DNA of 34,367 nt from an uncultured bacterium (GTDB lineage: Bacteria > Nitrospirota > Thermodesulfovibrionia > Thermodesulfovibrionales > Dissulfurispiraceae). Shown here piece after piece: positions 1-10,099 of this stretch. Location of the stretch: the NCBI GenBank assembly GCA_937960465.1, contig CALGPO010000109.1, forward strand, positions 1 to 34,367. Direction: 5' to 3'. A program made the translations under genes and the position numbers. The first letter of the stretch is position 1. Every line of letters begins with the position of its first letter. Below the pieces are notes generated by a model. It had not been told where the DNA came from. It made no database searches and worked only from the letters and a program-made list of their open reading frames with translations.

Positions 1-114
1 ACGAGAACTGGAAGACCATTTGGTAGAGAGGAGTTTATAAAGAGGATGGAAAAGAAGCTGAACAAAAGGTTTATACTACAGAGACCTGGCAGACCAAAAA
101 AACGAAAGAGTTAA
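1..114 (+). CDS. C-terminal fragment of REP-associated/IS200-like (Y1_Tnp) transposase, 5' truncated by window edge
   Basis: Frame 1 reads TRTGRPFGREEFIKRMEKKLNKRFILQRPGRPKKRKS*, like the C-terminal tail (TGRPLG..EF...L.KR...K.GRPKK) common in RAYT-type transposases; not in the ORF track because it is partial. Confidence 0.6.
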   Translation, partial: TRTGRPFGREEFIKRMEKKLNKRFILQRPGRPKKRKS

Positions 115-138
115 ATAAAATAGGGGATGTGTCCCTAA

Positions 139-1209
139 TTACAACTCCTTCAGTCTTTCTGCCTGATAATGTGTAATTAAGGCATCGATAATCTCGTCGA
201 GATTTCCTTCAAGTACCTGATCGAGCTTATGGAGGGTAAGACCTATCCTGTGGTCTGACACTCTGTTCTGCGGGTAGTTGTATGTCCTTATCCTCTCGCT
301 CCTGTCTCCAGTGCCAACCTGGGTCTTTCTCTCCATGGCACGCTCCTTCTGCTTTTTCTCGGTCTCTATTTCAAGGAGGCGGGAGCGCAATACCTTCATA
401 GCCTTTTCCCTGTTCTTAAGCTGCGATCGCTCGTCCTGACACTGCACAACGAGTCCGGTAGGGATATGCGTAATCCTCACTGCCGAATATGTCGTGTTGA
501 CGCTCTGTCCACCTGCGCCTGAAGAGCAAAAGGTGTCTACCCTCAAATCCTTTTCTTCTATCTTTATATCAAGTTCTTCTGCTTCAGGCAAAACAGCAAC
601 GGTGGCAGCTGATGTATGAATCCTGCCCGATGCCTCGGTAACAGGTACCCTCTGAACCCTGTGTACGCCGCTTTCGTATTTAAGCCTGCTGTATGCACCC
701 TTTCCTGTAATATTCGCTATTATCTCTTTTAATCCGCCGAGACCTGTCGGACTTGAGTCTATAACTTCTATCTTCCACCGCCTTGCCTCTGCATATTTTG
801 AATACATCCTGAAAAGCGATGCTCCGAAAAGCGCTGCCTCCTCCCCGCCTGTGCCTGCCCTTATTTCGAGGATGACGTTCCTTTCATCCCTCGGATCTTT
901 TGGAAGAAGCATTATCTTAAGCTCATCTTCTATAAGAGGTTTTCTTTTCTTTATATCTTCCATCTCCGCCTGTGCCAATTCCCTCAGGTCACCATCTCCA
1001 CCTTTCAGTATCTCCTCTGCATCTTCAAGGTCTGCAAGCAGTTTCTTGTACTCCTTGATCTTCTCCACAATAGGCATAAGCTCTGCTTGCTCCTTAGAAT
1101 ACTTCTGATATGCATGGGTATTGGACAATACCTCTGGATTGGTGAGAGCAGAAGTTATCTCATCATATTTTTCTTCTATTGCCAGCAACTTCTCTAACAT
1201 TGACTTCAA
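139..1209 (-). CDS. prfA: Peptide chain release factor 1
   Basis: 356 aa; [11 protein letters not shown] motif, [16 protein letters not shown], typical RF1 length and C-terminus. Confidence 0.96.
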   Translation of the reverse strand: MKSMLEKLLAIEEKYDEITSALTNPEVLSNTHAYQKYSKEQAELMPIVEKIKEYKKLLADLEDAEEILKGGDGDLRELAQAEMEDIKKRKPLIEDELKIMLLPKDPRDERNVILEIRAGTGGEEAALFGASLFRMYSKYAEARRWKIEVIDSSPTGLGGLKEIIANITGKGAYSRLKYESGVHRVQRVPVTEASGRIHTSAATVAVLPEAEELDIKIEEKDLRVDTFCSSGAGGQSVNTTYSAVRITHIPTGLVVQCQDERSQLKNREKAMKVLRSRLLEIETEKKQKERAMERKTQVGTGDRSERIRTYNYPQNRVSDHRIGLTLHKLDQVLEGNLDEIIDALITHYQAERLKEL

Positions 1210-2090
1210 ACCTCTTTATCCCTGTCTATTTTTAAAACCTCATTTATAGCGGCTAAAGCAACCTCTATCTGTGATTCATCGGGCTCTCTCACTGTCATTC
1301 TCTGTAATAGGAGACCAGGAAGAACTATAAACCCTATCATGGGATTGTTCTTCACCTTGGCAGAAAATCTGAGCACCTCGTAGGAAAGCCCTGCTATAAC
1401 AGGTATCAGGACTACCCTCGACATCAGTTTATCCACAAAAGACCACTCCTTCGGTATCAGGAGAAATACCATTATGCTGATAACCATCACTATTAATAAA
1501 AAGCTGGTTCCGCATCTCGGGTGGTAAGGTTTATATTTCCTCGCATTCTCCACAGTAAGTTCTTCCCCCGCTTCATAGGCATATATAACCTTATGTTCTG
1601 CACCGTGATACTGGTATATCCGCTTCATCTCTTTCCAGAGGCCAATAATAAATATGTAGAAGAGGAATATTCCAACACGGAGAATTCCATCAGTAAAGTT
1701 AAAAAGCAATGAATTACTCGAAACTTCTTTAACCATATTGCCTATCAGGGTCGTCAGAAAGAGCGGAAGGAATTTAAAAAGGACTATTGCGAGGATAATG
1801 GCAAGGCCTATGGATAGTCCCAATCCCCACGGACTAATTGGTTTATCCCCTTCCTGCTCCTGATATGCAACGCTTCCAGAAAACTCGATAGCTTTTACTC
1901 CGATCATCAGGGCATGAAAAAGCGCCACCACGCCCCTTATAAGAGGCAATTTTAAAGAAGCCGGCATCTTTTTTGTCCTGACCGTCTTTAGATTTATCTC
2001 TCCCTTCGGGTCCCTTACTGCCACGCTCCAGCCCGCAGGGGACTTCATCATCACGCCTTCTATGACTGCCTGCCCACCTATGTTTTTCAT
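1206..2090 (-). CDS. DUF1385 family membrane protein
   Basis: [15 protein letters not shown]-terminus and [13 protein letters not shown]...[13 protein letters not shown]; sits between rpmE and prfA and overlaps the prfA start. Confidence 0.9.
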   Translation of the reverse strand: MKNIGGQAVIEGVMMKSPAGWSVAVRDPKGEINLKTVRTKKMPASLKLPLIRGVVALFHALMIGVKAIEFSGSVAYQEQEGDKPISPWGLGLSIGLAIILAIVLFKFLPLFLTTLIGNMVKEVSSNSLLFNFTDGILRVGIFLFYIFIIGLWKEMKRIYQYHGAEHKVIYAYEAGEELTVENARKYKPYHPRCGTSFLLIVMVISIMVFLLIPKEWSFVDKLMSRVVLIPVIAGLSYEVLRFSAKVKNNPMIGFIVLPGLLLQRMTVREPDESQIEVALAAINEVLKIDRDKEV

Positions 2091-2106
2091 ATTTTCTCCA
2101 ATAAAA

Positions 2107-2132
2107 AGGGATTAGAATTTAGACTAATCCCT
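2107..2132 (-). terminator. Rho-independent terminator downstream of rpmE
   Basis: On minus strand AGGGATTAG-TCTAAATT-CTAATCCCT followed by TTTTATT. Confidence 0.65.
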
Positions 2133-2160
2133 AAACCCTAATCCCAAATCCCTGAATATG

Positions 2161-2361
2161 TTACTTCTTAGCGTACTTCTTCTTAAACTTCTCCACCCTT
2201 CCTTCTGCATCCACAAGCTTCTGCTTTCCGGTAAAGAACGGATGACATTTTGAACATATATCAACGCGGATGCTATCCGTTGTTGATCTGGTTATAAATG
2301 TCTCTCCGCAGGCGCAACTGACCTTCACCTCTTTATATTTCGGATGAATTCCCTCTTTCAA
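2161..2361 (-). CDS. rpmE: 50S ribosomal protein L31 (zinc-binding type)
   Basis: 66 aa; [22 protein letters not shown]...[14 protein letters not shown] with paired Cys. Confidence 0.97.
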   Translation of the reverse strand: MKEGIHPKYKEVKVSCACGETFITRSTTDSIRVDICSKCHPFFTGKQKLVDAEGRVEKFKKKYAKK

Positions 2362-2464
2362 TGTAAAACCTCCTGAGAATAAGATTTAAATACTATTTTA
2401 CAGGATATGCTAAATCTTTGGCAAGTCCATACCACAATCATATATTTCTGTCTTTAAGCAATAA

Positions 2465-2496
2465 AAAGGCCGACAGAGAAGTTTCTGCCGGCCTTT
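2465..2496 (-). terminator. Rho-independent terminator downstream of hppA
   Basis: Minus strand AAAGGCCGGCAGA-AACTTC-TCTGTCGGCCTTT followed by TTATT; one mismatch/GU pair in stem. Confidence 0.65.
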
Positions 2497-2514
2497 ACAT
2501 ATCAAAAAACTGTT

Positions 2515-4584
2515 TTATAGAAGCGGGACTATCAGAAGCGCCACGATGTTGATAACCTTGATCATTGGATTGATAGCCGGGCCCGCAGTATCCTTGTATG
2601 GGTCGCCGACCGTATCGCCTGTAACAGAGGCTTTGTGTCCGTCGCTTCCTTTTTTATGCATTACACCTTTTTCATCGGTTACGCCGTCTTCAAAAGATTT
2701 CTTGGCATTGTCCCATGCGCCTCCGCCGCTTGTCATGGCAATGGCCTGGAAGAGACCAGTCAAAATGCTGCCGATAAGAAGGCCTCCGAGTGCCTTCGGG
2801 CCAAGGACAAAACCGACAACGATAGGAGCTACTACAGGGATAAGGGCCGGGATCATCATCTCCTTAATAGCCGATTTTGTAACGATGTCAACACATTTGC
2901 CGTACTCTGGCTTACCTGTGCCTTCCATAATTCCCTTGATCTCGCGGAACTGCCTGCGAACTTCTTGAACAACGCCGCCTGCAGCCTTACCGACCGCAAG
3001 CATAAGCCTGCCGCCGAAGTAGTAAGGGATAAGGCCTCCGATAAAGAGACCTGCGATGATATAAGGATCAGAGAGCTCAAATGCAACTCCTCCCATCTTT
3101 TTCACAAGCTCTCTCGCATACTCTGCAAAAAGAACGAGAGCGGCAAGACCGGCTGAGCCGATAGCATAGCCCTTGGTAACAGCCTTTGTAGTATTTCCGA
3201 CTGCATCAAGTGGGTCTGTAACATCCCTGACTGCAGAAGGCAGTTCAGCCATCTCGGCAATACCGCCTGCATTATCTGTAATAGGTCCATAAGAGTCAAT
3301 CGCAACAACAATGCCTGTCATAGAAAGCATTGAGACAGCGGAAAGTGCTATTGCAAAAAGTCCGCCGCCCATATTCCCGCTGAATCCTCCTCCGAGTCCG
3401 TAAGAGCCGAGTATAGCGCCAACAATAACCAATGCAGGAAGTGCTGTAGCTTCCATGCTCATTGCGAGGCCAGCTATAACATTAGTGCCGTGCCCTGTAA
3501 GGCTAGCCTTGGCAATGGTCCGCACAGGCCTGTATTCTTTAGCAGTATAGTATTCAGTAATCCATACTATAAGTCCCGTCAGCGCAAGACCGATAACAGC
3601 CGTGCCGAAAATGCTCATCGGAGAAAAGCCCATTAAATCGAGTCCGGGCTGTCCCATAAACCACTGCGTTACTCCATAAAACGCGATTGCGGCAAGAACG
3701 CCTGAAACCGCGAGACCCTTATAAAGGGCACCCATAATATAGTTACTAGCACCGAGTTTTACAAAATATGTGCCGATGATAGAAGCAATAATCGAAACGC
3801 CTCCTAAAAGAAGCGGGAACTCAACCCATGGGCTTTCGGCTCCGAATATCGTCTTTGCGAGTAGCATTGCTGCAACCAACGTAACTGTATAGGTTTCATA
3901 TAGGTCAGCAGCCATGCCTGCGCAGTCGCCGACATTATCGCCCACGTTATCCGCGATAACCGCCGGGTTTCTCGGGTCGTCTTCAGGAATTCCTGCCTCA
4001 ACCTTTCCGACAAGGTCGGCTCCCACGTCAGCAGCCTTTGTGTAAATACCACCGGCGATACGTGCGAACACGGACATAAGGGAGCAACCGAAACCGAGGC
4101 CTACCAGTGCATGGAATGCTTCTTCTGTGGATGCGGCCTGTTTAGCTATAAAATAATAACCTGCAATTCCGATAATTCCCAGCCCGACAACCATAAGTCC
4201 TGTAACAGAGCCACCCTTAAAAGAAAGGGTAAGGGCATTCTGCAAGCCTTTTGAAGCAGCCTGTGTTGTGCGGACATTTGCGCGCACAGTAACCCACATG
4301 CCAACAAAACCCGCAAATGCCGATCCCACCGTTCCGATAATAAATCCTATTGCAGTCCAAATCCCTAAAAATGCTGCGAGCAGAACCACCAGGACAACTG
4401 CAACACCCGCTACGGTCTTGTACTCACGTGCAAGGAAGGCATAAGCGCCTTCTTTGACCGCATTCGAGATCTGCTGCATGCGTTCGCTTCCTGCATCCTG
4501 CTTCGATACCCATGCCGCGGTCATGAGGGCATAAGCCACGCCTGCTAATCCGCATACAAGGGCAAACAGAATAATTGTACTCAT
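2515..4584 (-). CDS. hppA: Membrane-bound, ion-translocating inorganic pyrophosphatase
   Basis: 689 aa multi-[53 protein letters not shown]-terminal [22 protein letters not shown]; good SD (AAGGAGG). Confidence 0.96.
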   Translation of the reverse strand: MSTIILFALVCGLAGVAYALMTAAWVSKQDAGSERMQQISNAVKEGAYAFLAREYKTVAGVAVVLVVLLAAFLGIWTAIGFIIGTVGSAFAGFVGMWVTVRANVRTTQAASKGLQNALTLSFKGGSVTGLMVVGLGIIGIAGYYFIAKQAASTEEAFHALVGLGFGCSLMSVFARIAGGIYTKAADVGADLVGKVEAGIPEDDPRNPAVIADNVGDNVGDCAGMAADLYETYTVTLVAAMLLAKTIFGAESPWVEFPLLLGGVSIIASIIGTYFVKLGASNYIMGALYKGLAVSGVLAAIAFYGVTQWFMGQPGLDLMGFSPMSIFGTAVIGLALTGLIVWITEYYTAKEYRPVRTIAKASLTGHGTNVIAGLAMSMEATALPALVIVGAILGSYGLGGGFSGNMGGGLFAIALSAVSMLSMTGIVVAIDSYGPITDNAGGIAEMAELPSAVRDVTDPLDAVGNTTKAVTKGYAIGSAGLAALVLFAEYARELVKKMGGVAFELSDPYIIAGLFIGGLIPYYFGGRLMLAVGKAAGGVVQEVRRQFREIKGIMEGTGKPEYGKCVDIVTKSAIKEMMIPALIPVVAPIVVGFVLGPKALGGLLIGSILTGLFQAIAMTSGGGAWDNAKKSFEDGVTDEKGVMHKKGSDGHKASVTGDTVGDPYKDTAGPAINPMIKVINIVALLIVPLL

Positions 4585-4712
4585 CTTTCCTTTTTCCTCC
4601 TTATAAAATTTTTTATTGAATTATTCTTTTCAGGACATAATGCCCTGAGCCAACCATCTGAAATCTGTTTCCTTACCACCTCCCAGTATTTAATGTTTGA
4701 GGCTGTTTAAAT

Positions 4713-5147
4713 TTACTGATTCAAGATATAGTCTTTGAGATAATGAACCTCAGCCTTCAAATTGCTTACATGATATTTGACAACATCTCTTATTGAAATA
4801 AGCCCTACGACCTTGCCGTTGTCAATAACTGGTAGATGTCTTATTTTTTCATTTGTCATTATTGACATAACTTCTTCAAGATCATGCTCCGGCCCAATTA
4901 CATAAAGATTCTTGGTCATAACGTCTTTAAGTTGCACCTTGTCAAAAGATGGATTTTGAACCCATGCCTTTATGACATCCCTCTCGGTAAACATTCCCGC
5001 AAGACTTCCTTCTTCAAAAATCAGCAGGGCACCTATGTTCCTCTCTGCCATTTTCTTGACTGCAGTGTCAACCATAGAACTACTGTCAACTGCAATGACT
5101 TCCAGTCCTTTGTCTTTTAATATGTCTTTCACCTTCATAAATTTCAT
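4713..5147 (-). CDS. Tandem CBS-domain protein
   Basis: 144 aa; two CBS repeats (MAERNIGALLIFEEGSLAGMFTERDVI; MTNEKIRHLPVIDNGKVVGLISIRDVV). Confidence 0.9.
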   Translation of the reverse strand: MKFMKVKDILKDKGLEVIAVDSSSMVDTAVKKMAERNIGALLIFEEGSLAGMFTERDVIKAWVQNPSFDKVQLKDVMTKNLYVIGPEHDLEEVMSIMTNEKIRHLPVIDNGKVVGLISIRDVVKYHVSNLKAEVHYLKDYILNQ

Positions 5148-5180
5148 CTAAAAATACCTCTACTTTTTTATCCCCCTTTT

Positions 5181-5195
5181 ATGACCAAAGGTCAT
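5181..5195. promoter_or_regulatory. Palindrome ATGACC-AAA-GGTCAT between qmoC and the CBS gene, possible operator
   Basis: Perfect 6-bp arms in the intergenic region upstream of the CBS gene; function not established. Confidence 0.3.
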
Positions 5196-5235
5196 GCGGG
5201 TTTTATAAACCTCTTGATATTGCCATATTTTAATT

Positions 5236-6357
5236 CTACTTGTCTCTTCCTGTATGTTTTGCAAATACTATGGCTGTCGCCCTGTAAACCATATGCGCCA
5301 TCTTTGAGAATGGTGCGTATGCAAACAGAAAGAAGACAAATACCAGATGCGCAAAATATATAGGATATGCAAGTAGTGCTATATTAGCAAGCCTTAAAAG
5401 TTCAGAAAGTATGCCTGTGACCACAATTGCATATATCACTGTGATAAAAAGCCAGTCAAAGTAACTGCCTTTGCCTGCCTTCTCTGCATTCTTCAGTCTG
5501 TTACCTGTAACAGAGGTTATTCCATAAAGCAGGGCAAGAGCGCTTATATTTCCAATTAGCTTAAGAGGGTCATATAAAGGATATGGGGATTCGTAATGGA
5601 ATCCGTAAAGATATACAATTGCCAAGGTTGTCGTTATAGCAAGCCCGATAAATGCATAGAATACCAAAAGGTGTGCAGTCTTTCTATCCTTTGTTACATT
5701 GCACTTTTCAAATCTTTTATGGGCAAGTATCTCGCTAATTGTCGCTTTTATGCTGTCTGCTATATTGCCCTGAGCACTTACTCCTTTATTCATGTCCGTC
5801 CAGTATCTCTTTATGCCAAGCACAAAACAGACCACGGCAAAAAATGCAGCAGCCCCAAAGGTTACATCTATCTGCGGGAATACAGGCATAAATTTGGAAT
5901 ATACTATGCCACCGTCTTCACCTCGCGGAATAGCAGAAAAATCGAGATAGCCTTTTGGTACTATATAAGAGAGGAATAACAATACAGGTATAGCAAAGAG
6001 TATCAGGAGATACTTCGGGTCACCCACCATCTTAGAAAGGGGAGTAGGCGAATAATGCTGGATTGCAAGCTTCCTCACCGCACCGAGTACCTCTCCTGGC
6101 TTTGCTCCCCTCGGACAATAAGCTGTGCAATCGCTGCACTGATGGCAAAGCCAGATGTCTGGATTGCTTATGAGCTTGTCTTTAATTCCCCATTGAGCGT
6201 ATATCATCTCTTTTCTTGGAAATGGTTTATTGTCAGGTGTTACATTGCAAACAACAGTGCAGGTAGCGCATTGATAGCATTTTTTTAAATCGCCTCCGCC
6301 AGAGGCAATTACATCTTCAACAAACTTCAGATCTGGACTTATTACCTGTTCTGCCAT
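5236..6357 (-). CDS. qmoC: Quinone-interacting membrane-bound oxidoreductase subunit C (HdrC-like Fe-S domain fused to cytochrome b-like membrane domain)
   Basis: CYQCATCTVVC and CHQCSDCTAYCPRG motifs followed by several TM helices; position after qmoAB. Confidence 0.93.
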   Translation of the reverse strand: MAEQVISPDLKFVEDVIASGGGDLKKCYQCATCTVVCNVTPDNKPFPRKEMIYAQWGIKDKLISNPDIWLCHQCSDCTAYCPRGAKPGEVLGAVRKLAIQHYSPTPLSKMVGDPKYLLILFAIPVLLFLSYIVPKGYLDFSAIPRGEDGGIVYSKFMPVFPQIDVTFGAAAFFAVVCFVLGIKRYWTDMNKGVSAQGNIADSIKATISEILAHKRFEKCNVTKDRKTAHLLVFYAFIGLAITTTLAIVYLYGFHYESPYPLYDPLKLIGNISALALLYGITSVTGNRLKNAEKAGKGSYFDWLFITVIYAIVVTGILSELLRLANIALLAYPIYFAHLVFVFFLFAYAPFSKMAHMVYRATAIVFAKHTGRDK

Positions 6358-6421
6358 CTATATTTCCTCCCTATCATTAAATACTGTTTTAACGGTTTAA
6401 ACCGCTTAATTTGTTTTTAAA

Positions 6422-8650
6422 CTAAAATCCTTTAAATGGATTTGGTCCTATCTCTTTTACCCTTTCTACATACTCGTTTATCATATCCGGCAGCTTATCG
6501 TATTCTGCAATGGCTACCTGCATCAACTGAACCCTTTCGGCCTCAAGCTGCAGTTTATTGAGTGTCTCCCCAACCTTGCCGAATCTGTAGTTTGCAAGCT
6601 CGCTACCCTTGACAAAATGACATTGATAGTTTTCTCCAAATTTGCATCCCAAAAGCAAAACACCATCAAGCCCTCTTGATAGAGCATCGGCAATCCATAC
6701 CAGATTCATACCGCCAAGACATCTAAGCGGGATAAACCTTACTGCCGGGTCTATCTTTTTACGCTGCAGCGCCGCGGTATCAAGCGCAGGATATGCGTCA
6801 TTTTCGCATACAAGGGCGATTATCCTTATAGTCTCTTCATCAGGCGATTCAATGGTCTTAATCATTGAACCGATGATGTCAACACTGTAATCCTTAAAAG
6901 AAACAATCCTTTCAGGACATGCGCCCATGCATGTGCCACATCGCCTGCAGCGGTTGATTTTGTAAAATGGAGTGCCCTTTTCATCCTCATCTATAGCTCC
7001 GAATGGACATTCCTCTGTACATCTCTTACAGGAAGTACATCTTATAAGAAGCGGATCCGGGAATGTAATATCCCATGCCCTCGGATGCACAGCAACACCC
7101 CTTGAGACATGGTCAATGCATTGAATTGCTTTAAATGCTGCGCCGGCTGCGTCATCCTGCGCCTCTGACATATCCATGGGCCGCCTTACTCCGCCTGCTG
7201 CATATATGCCTGTCCTTCTCGTTTCGTAAGGGAAACAGATGAAGTTTGAATCAGCAAATCCGTATGCGCCTTCAAGCGATGGGATTTCAGGACCCTGCCT
7301 GTATGAGAGATTAAGAATAAACTCGGGCTTTGGTGTTTCCTCTATATATTTCGCCTTTGCCTCATCTCCTTTTGTTCCGGCAAGAGTCAATCCATCAAGG
7401 TATTCCTGTGGCTCTCTCGTTGTGGGAATCATGCCTGCTGCAAGGACAACCATATCAGCCTCAAGCTTTATCTTCTCTCCAAGAAGTGTATTTTCTGCTT
7501 CTATAAAAAGATTCCCGTTCCCTGCATCGGAAACGCCCTTTATCTCTGCCTTTGTAAGCATAACGCCCGGGTCATTCTGCGCCTCTTTATAATAAAGCTC
7601 GAGCCTTCCGGGAGTTCTGATGTCTTTATAAAGCACCATTGCTACTGCATCTTTATTGTTTTGTCTAACATATCTTGCCTGTTTTAAAGATGTTGCACAG
7701 CACATAGAAGAGCAGTATGGAAGATGATTCTGGTCCCTCTGGCCAGCACACTGGATAAAAGCAACCTTTTTTGCCTCCTTGCCGTCCGAAGGTCTAAGAA
7801 TTTTACCATTACCTTTCTTAGCAATCTCTTCAAATTCGATGTTTGTAACAACATTTTGAGATTTCCCATAACCAAGGTAATCAAGCTTTGTTGCATCATA
7901 TGGCTTCCATCCGGTTGCAAGGACAATAGCACCGATTTTTATTGTTTCCGAACCGCCGTTTGTTGAAACAGTTACATCATACAGACCCGGCTGCCCTTCT
8001 GTCTTTTCGATCTTTGAAGACTTGTAGACCTTTATATCAGGATGGCTCTCAACCTCTTTAATCAGCTTATCTATGTCTGTATCAACAATAAGAGGTTTAT
8101 TAAAATATTCGCCTGTAGGGATTTTCTTATAAAGCCTGTTTGCAAAGCCACCAAGCTGAGCTTCTTTCTCGACAAGGACAACCTTATACCCTGCATTTGC
8201 TGCCTCAATTGCAGCATTCATGCCTGATACCCCGCCGCCAATTACAAGTATTGTGCTGCTTAAATCCTGAAGGATATTCGGCTCTGGAAGGTCACCCTTT
8301 TTGATCTTTTCGATACCCATCAGAAGGTAATCTTCTGCAAGCGATTGTGTCTCTTCATTATTAGGCTCATGGCTCCACACTACAAACTCTCTCAGATTAA
8401 CCCTCTCTATCAGGGCACCCGGAAAGTCAAACTCCTCGGTCTTAACCCTCGGAGAACATGCAGCTATAGTAATGGCATTGACTCCCTCATTCTTCATATC
8501 CTCTTTGATAAGGTTTATTCCTTCGGGGCTGCAAAGGATATCATGCGTCTTACAAACCATGCCCTTGACATTATTGGCAAGCTTTTCAATATTTACACCC
8601 TCGCCTATCCCACAACCTTTGCATATATATACACCGTATTTCTTTTCCAT
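6422..8650 (-). CDS. qmoB: Qmo complex subunit B (HdrA-like flavoprotein, ferredoxin domains, MvhD-like C-terminus)
   Basis: VIGGGVSGMNAAIEAANAGYKVVLVEKE; CTSCKRCTEECPFGAI and CRRCGTCMGACPERI; C-terminal CLGGMNLVWIADALSRGLDGVLLLGCKFGENYQCHFVKG. Confidence 0.94.
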   Translation of the reverse strand: MEKKYGVYICKGCGIGEGVNIEKLANNVKGMVCKTHDILCSPEGINLIKEDMKNEGVNAITIAACSPRVKTEEFDFPGALIERVNLREFVVWSHEPNNEETQSLAEDYLLMGIEKIKKGDLPEPNILQDLSSTILVIGGGVSGMNAAIEAANAGYKVVLVEKEAQLGGFANRLYKKIPTGEYFNKPLIVDTDIDKLIKEVESHPDIKVYKSSKIEKTEGQPGLYDVTVSTNGGSETIKIGAIVLATGWKPYDATKLDYLGYGKSQNVVTNIEFEEIAKKGNGKILRPSDGKEAKKVAFIQCAGQRDQNHLPYCSSMCCATSLKQARYVRQNNKDAVAMVLYKDIRTPGRLELYYKEAQNDPGVMLTKAEIKGVSDAGNGNLFIEAENTLLGEKIKLEADMVVLAAGMIPTTREPQEYLDGLTLAGTKGDEAKAKYIEETPKPEFILNLSYRQGPEIPSLEGAYGFADSNFICFPYETRRTGIYAAGGVRRPMDMSEAQDDAAGAAFKAIQCIDHVSRGVAVHPRAWDITFPDPLLIRCTSCKRCTEECPFGAIDEDEKGTPFYKINRCRRCGTCMGACPERIVSFKDYSVDIIGSMIKTIESPDEETIRIIALVCENDAYPALDTAALQRKKIDPAVRFIPLRCLGGMNLVWIADALSRGLDGVLLLGCKFGENYQCHFVKGSELANYRFGKVGETLNKLQLEAERVQLMQVAIAEYDKLPDMINEYVERVKEIGPNPFKGF

Positions 8651-8653
8651 TTT

Positions 8654-9907
8654 CTATATCCTCCTCAGACTCTGAATACCTTTGATAACAGCGCTTGTGG
8701 CATCCTGCGCTGATCTTACCACATCAACGGGATTTTTCAGTGTTCCGACAGGATATATTCCTTTTTTCGCACCGGTATCAACAAAGCCGTCAGATGTATA
8801 TGAAACATTTTTTATTGTCTGGAATGTCTTTGTTGCAGGCTCCATTCCTGTAGCAAGAACAACCATATCAAACTTCAGCTTTGTCTTGCTACCGCTGAAT
8901 ATATCCTCGACCTCAACGATAACATCCTTTGTCTCAGGGTCTTCGTTTATCCCCGCTACCTTACCCTTCGTAAGGGTTATATCCGGATCATCCATTGCCT
9001 TCTTCAGAAATCTATGCTCGTAAAGACCGGGCGTCCTTAAATCTATATAAAATATCCGGACCTTTGAATCAGGATATTGCTCCCTTACATACATCGCCTG
9101 TTTCAGTGACGCAAGACAACATATATATGAACAAAAAGGCAGGTGGTTTTCATCCCTGCTTCCAGCACACTGGACAAATGCTATGTTTTTAACCTCTTTT
9201 CCGTCAGAGGGTCTTATAATCTTGCCTTGGGTTGGGCCGTTGGGCGCCGAAAGTCTTTCCATCATCATGTTTGTAATAACATTCTGAACCTTTCCAAAGC
9301 TGAGATTGTCAATCTTGCTGGCATCATAAGGATTCCATCCCATTGCCATTATGACTGCGCCTGCCTTTATATTTATCGTCTCTGGCTTCATGCTCAGGTC
9401 TATTGCATTATACTTGCAGGCATCCGCACATGCCTTACAGTTTGGTGCGCATGAATTTCTGTCAATTACATACTGCATCGGAAATGCCTGATTAAATGGC
9501 AGATATGCAGCCTTTGTCTTGTCCATTCCGAAATTGAAGGTATTGTCTCTGTATGAAGGGCATGCCTGAGCGCAGGCATCACAGGCAACACACTTTTCAT
9601 TCACATATCTCGGATTTACTTTTACGGACACATCGAAGTTTCCCTCTTCACCCTTTATATCCTGCACTTCTGCAAGGGTGTAAATTTTAACCCCCGCATT
9701 ATTTTTTATTCTCTTGAACTGGATTTCAAGCCCACACGTCGGAGGACAGAGTTTCCAGAAATATTTATTCAACTGCGCAACCCTACCCCCAAGATATGGG
9801 TTTTTCTCAATGACAATAACATCCTTTTCAGCCTCAGCAGCCTCTACTGCTGCTGTAAGCCCGCTAAAACCGCCTCCAATAATGACCACTGTATTGCTTT
9901 CTGCCAT
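8654..9907 (-). CDS. qmoA: Qmo complex subunit A (HdrA-like flavoprotein); start adjusted to internal ATG
   Basis: MAESNTVVIIGGGFSGLTAAVEAAEAEKDVIVIEKNPYLGGRVAQLNKYFWKLCPPTCGLEI; ATG at 9907 is preceded by AAGGAGG at good spacing, whereas the ORF-track start at 9955 is not supported. Confidence 0.92.
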   Translation of the reverse strand: MAESNTVVIIGGGFSGLTAAVEAAEAEKDVIVIEKNPYLGGRVAQLNKYFWKLCPPTCGLEIQFKRIKNNAGVKIYTLAEVQDIKGEEGNFDVSVKVNPRYVNEKCVACDACAQACPSYRDNTFNFGMDKTKAAYLPFNQAFPMQYVIDRNSCAPNCKACADACKYNAIDLSMKPETINIKAGAVIMAMGWNPYDASKIDNLSFGKVQNVITNMMMERLSAPNGPTQGKIIRPSDGKEVKNIAFVQCAGSRDENHLPFCSYICCLASLKQAMYVREQYPDSKVRIFYIDLRTPGLYEHRFLKKAMDDPDITLTKGKVAGINEDPETKDVIVEVEDIFSGSKTKLKFDMVVLATGMEPATKTFQTIKNVSYTSDGFVDTGAKKGIYPVGTLKNPVDVVRSAQDATSAVIKGIQSLRRI

Positions 9908-10064
9908 TTTCATCCTCCTTAAAGAGCTAAGTAGCTCAGTAGAGCAACCGGGCAATAGTTTTAAATCCTCTACTGCTCTGCTGCTTTACTGCTCTATTTG
10001 CCTTTGACCTTTTGCATAGACTATCACTACTTACCACTAATAACTAATTGCAAAATATAGAGGG

Positions 10065-10087
10065 AGGGGAGGGCTTTGCCCTCCCCT
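10065..10087 (-). terminator. Strong GC-rich hairpin downstream of aprA
   Basis: AGGGGAGGGC-TTT-GCCCTCCCCT perfect 10-bp arms, 12 bp after the aprA stop; weak U tract, so could be attenuator or processing site. Confidence 0.5.
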
Positions 10088-10099
10088 ATGAAATATTAA

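Noticed and set aside
1206-1712. 63 aa plus-strand ORF within DUF1385 gene
   Set aside because: Antisense shadow, no support
2546-3156. Plus-strand ORFs of 140 and 173 aa opposite hppA
   Set aside because: Shadow ORFs antisense to a highly conserved gene; translations have no recognisable domain
5596-5979. 127 aa plus-strand ORF opposite qmoC
   Set aside because: Antisense to clear membrane-domain coding; composition reflects reverse complement of TM helices
9908-9955. N-terminal extension MPGCSTELLSSLRRMK of qmoA in the ORF track
   Set aside because: Lies in repeat-rich intergenic DNA; strong SD precedes the ATG at 9907 and homologous FAD motif starts right after
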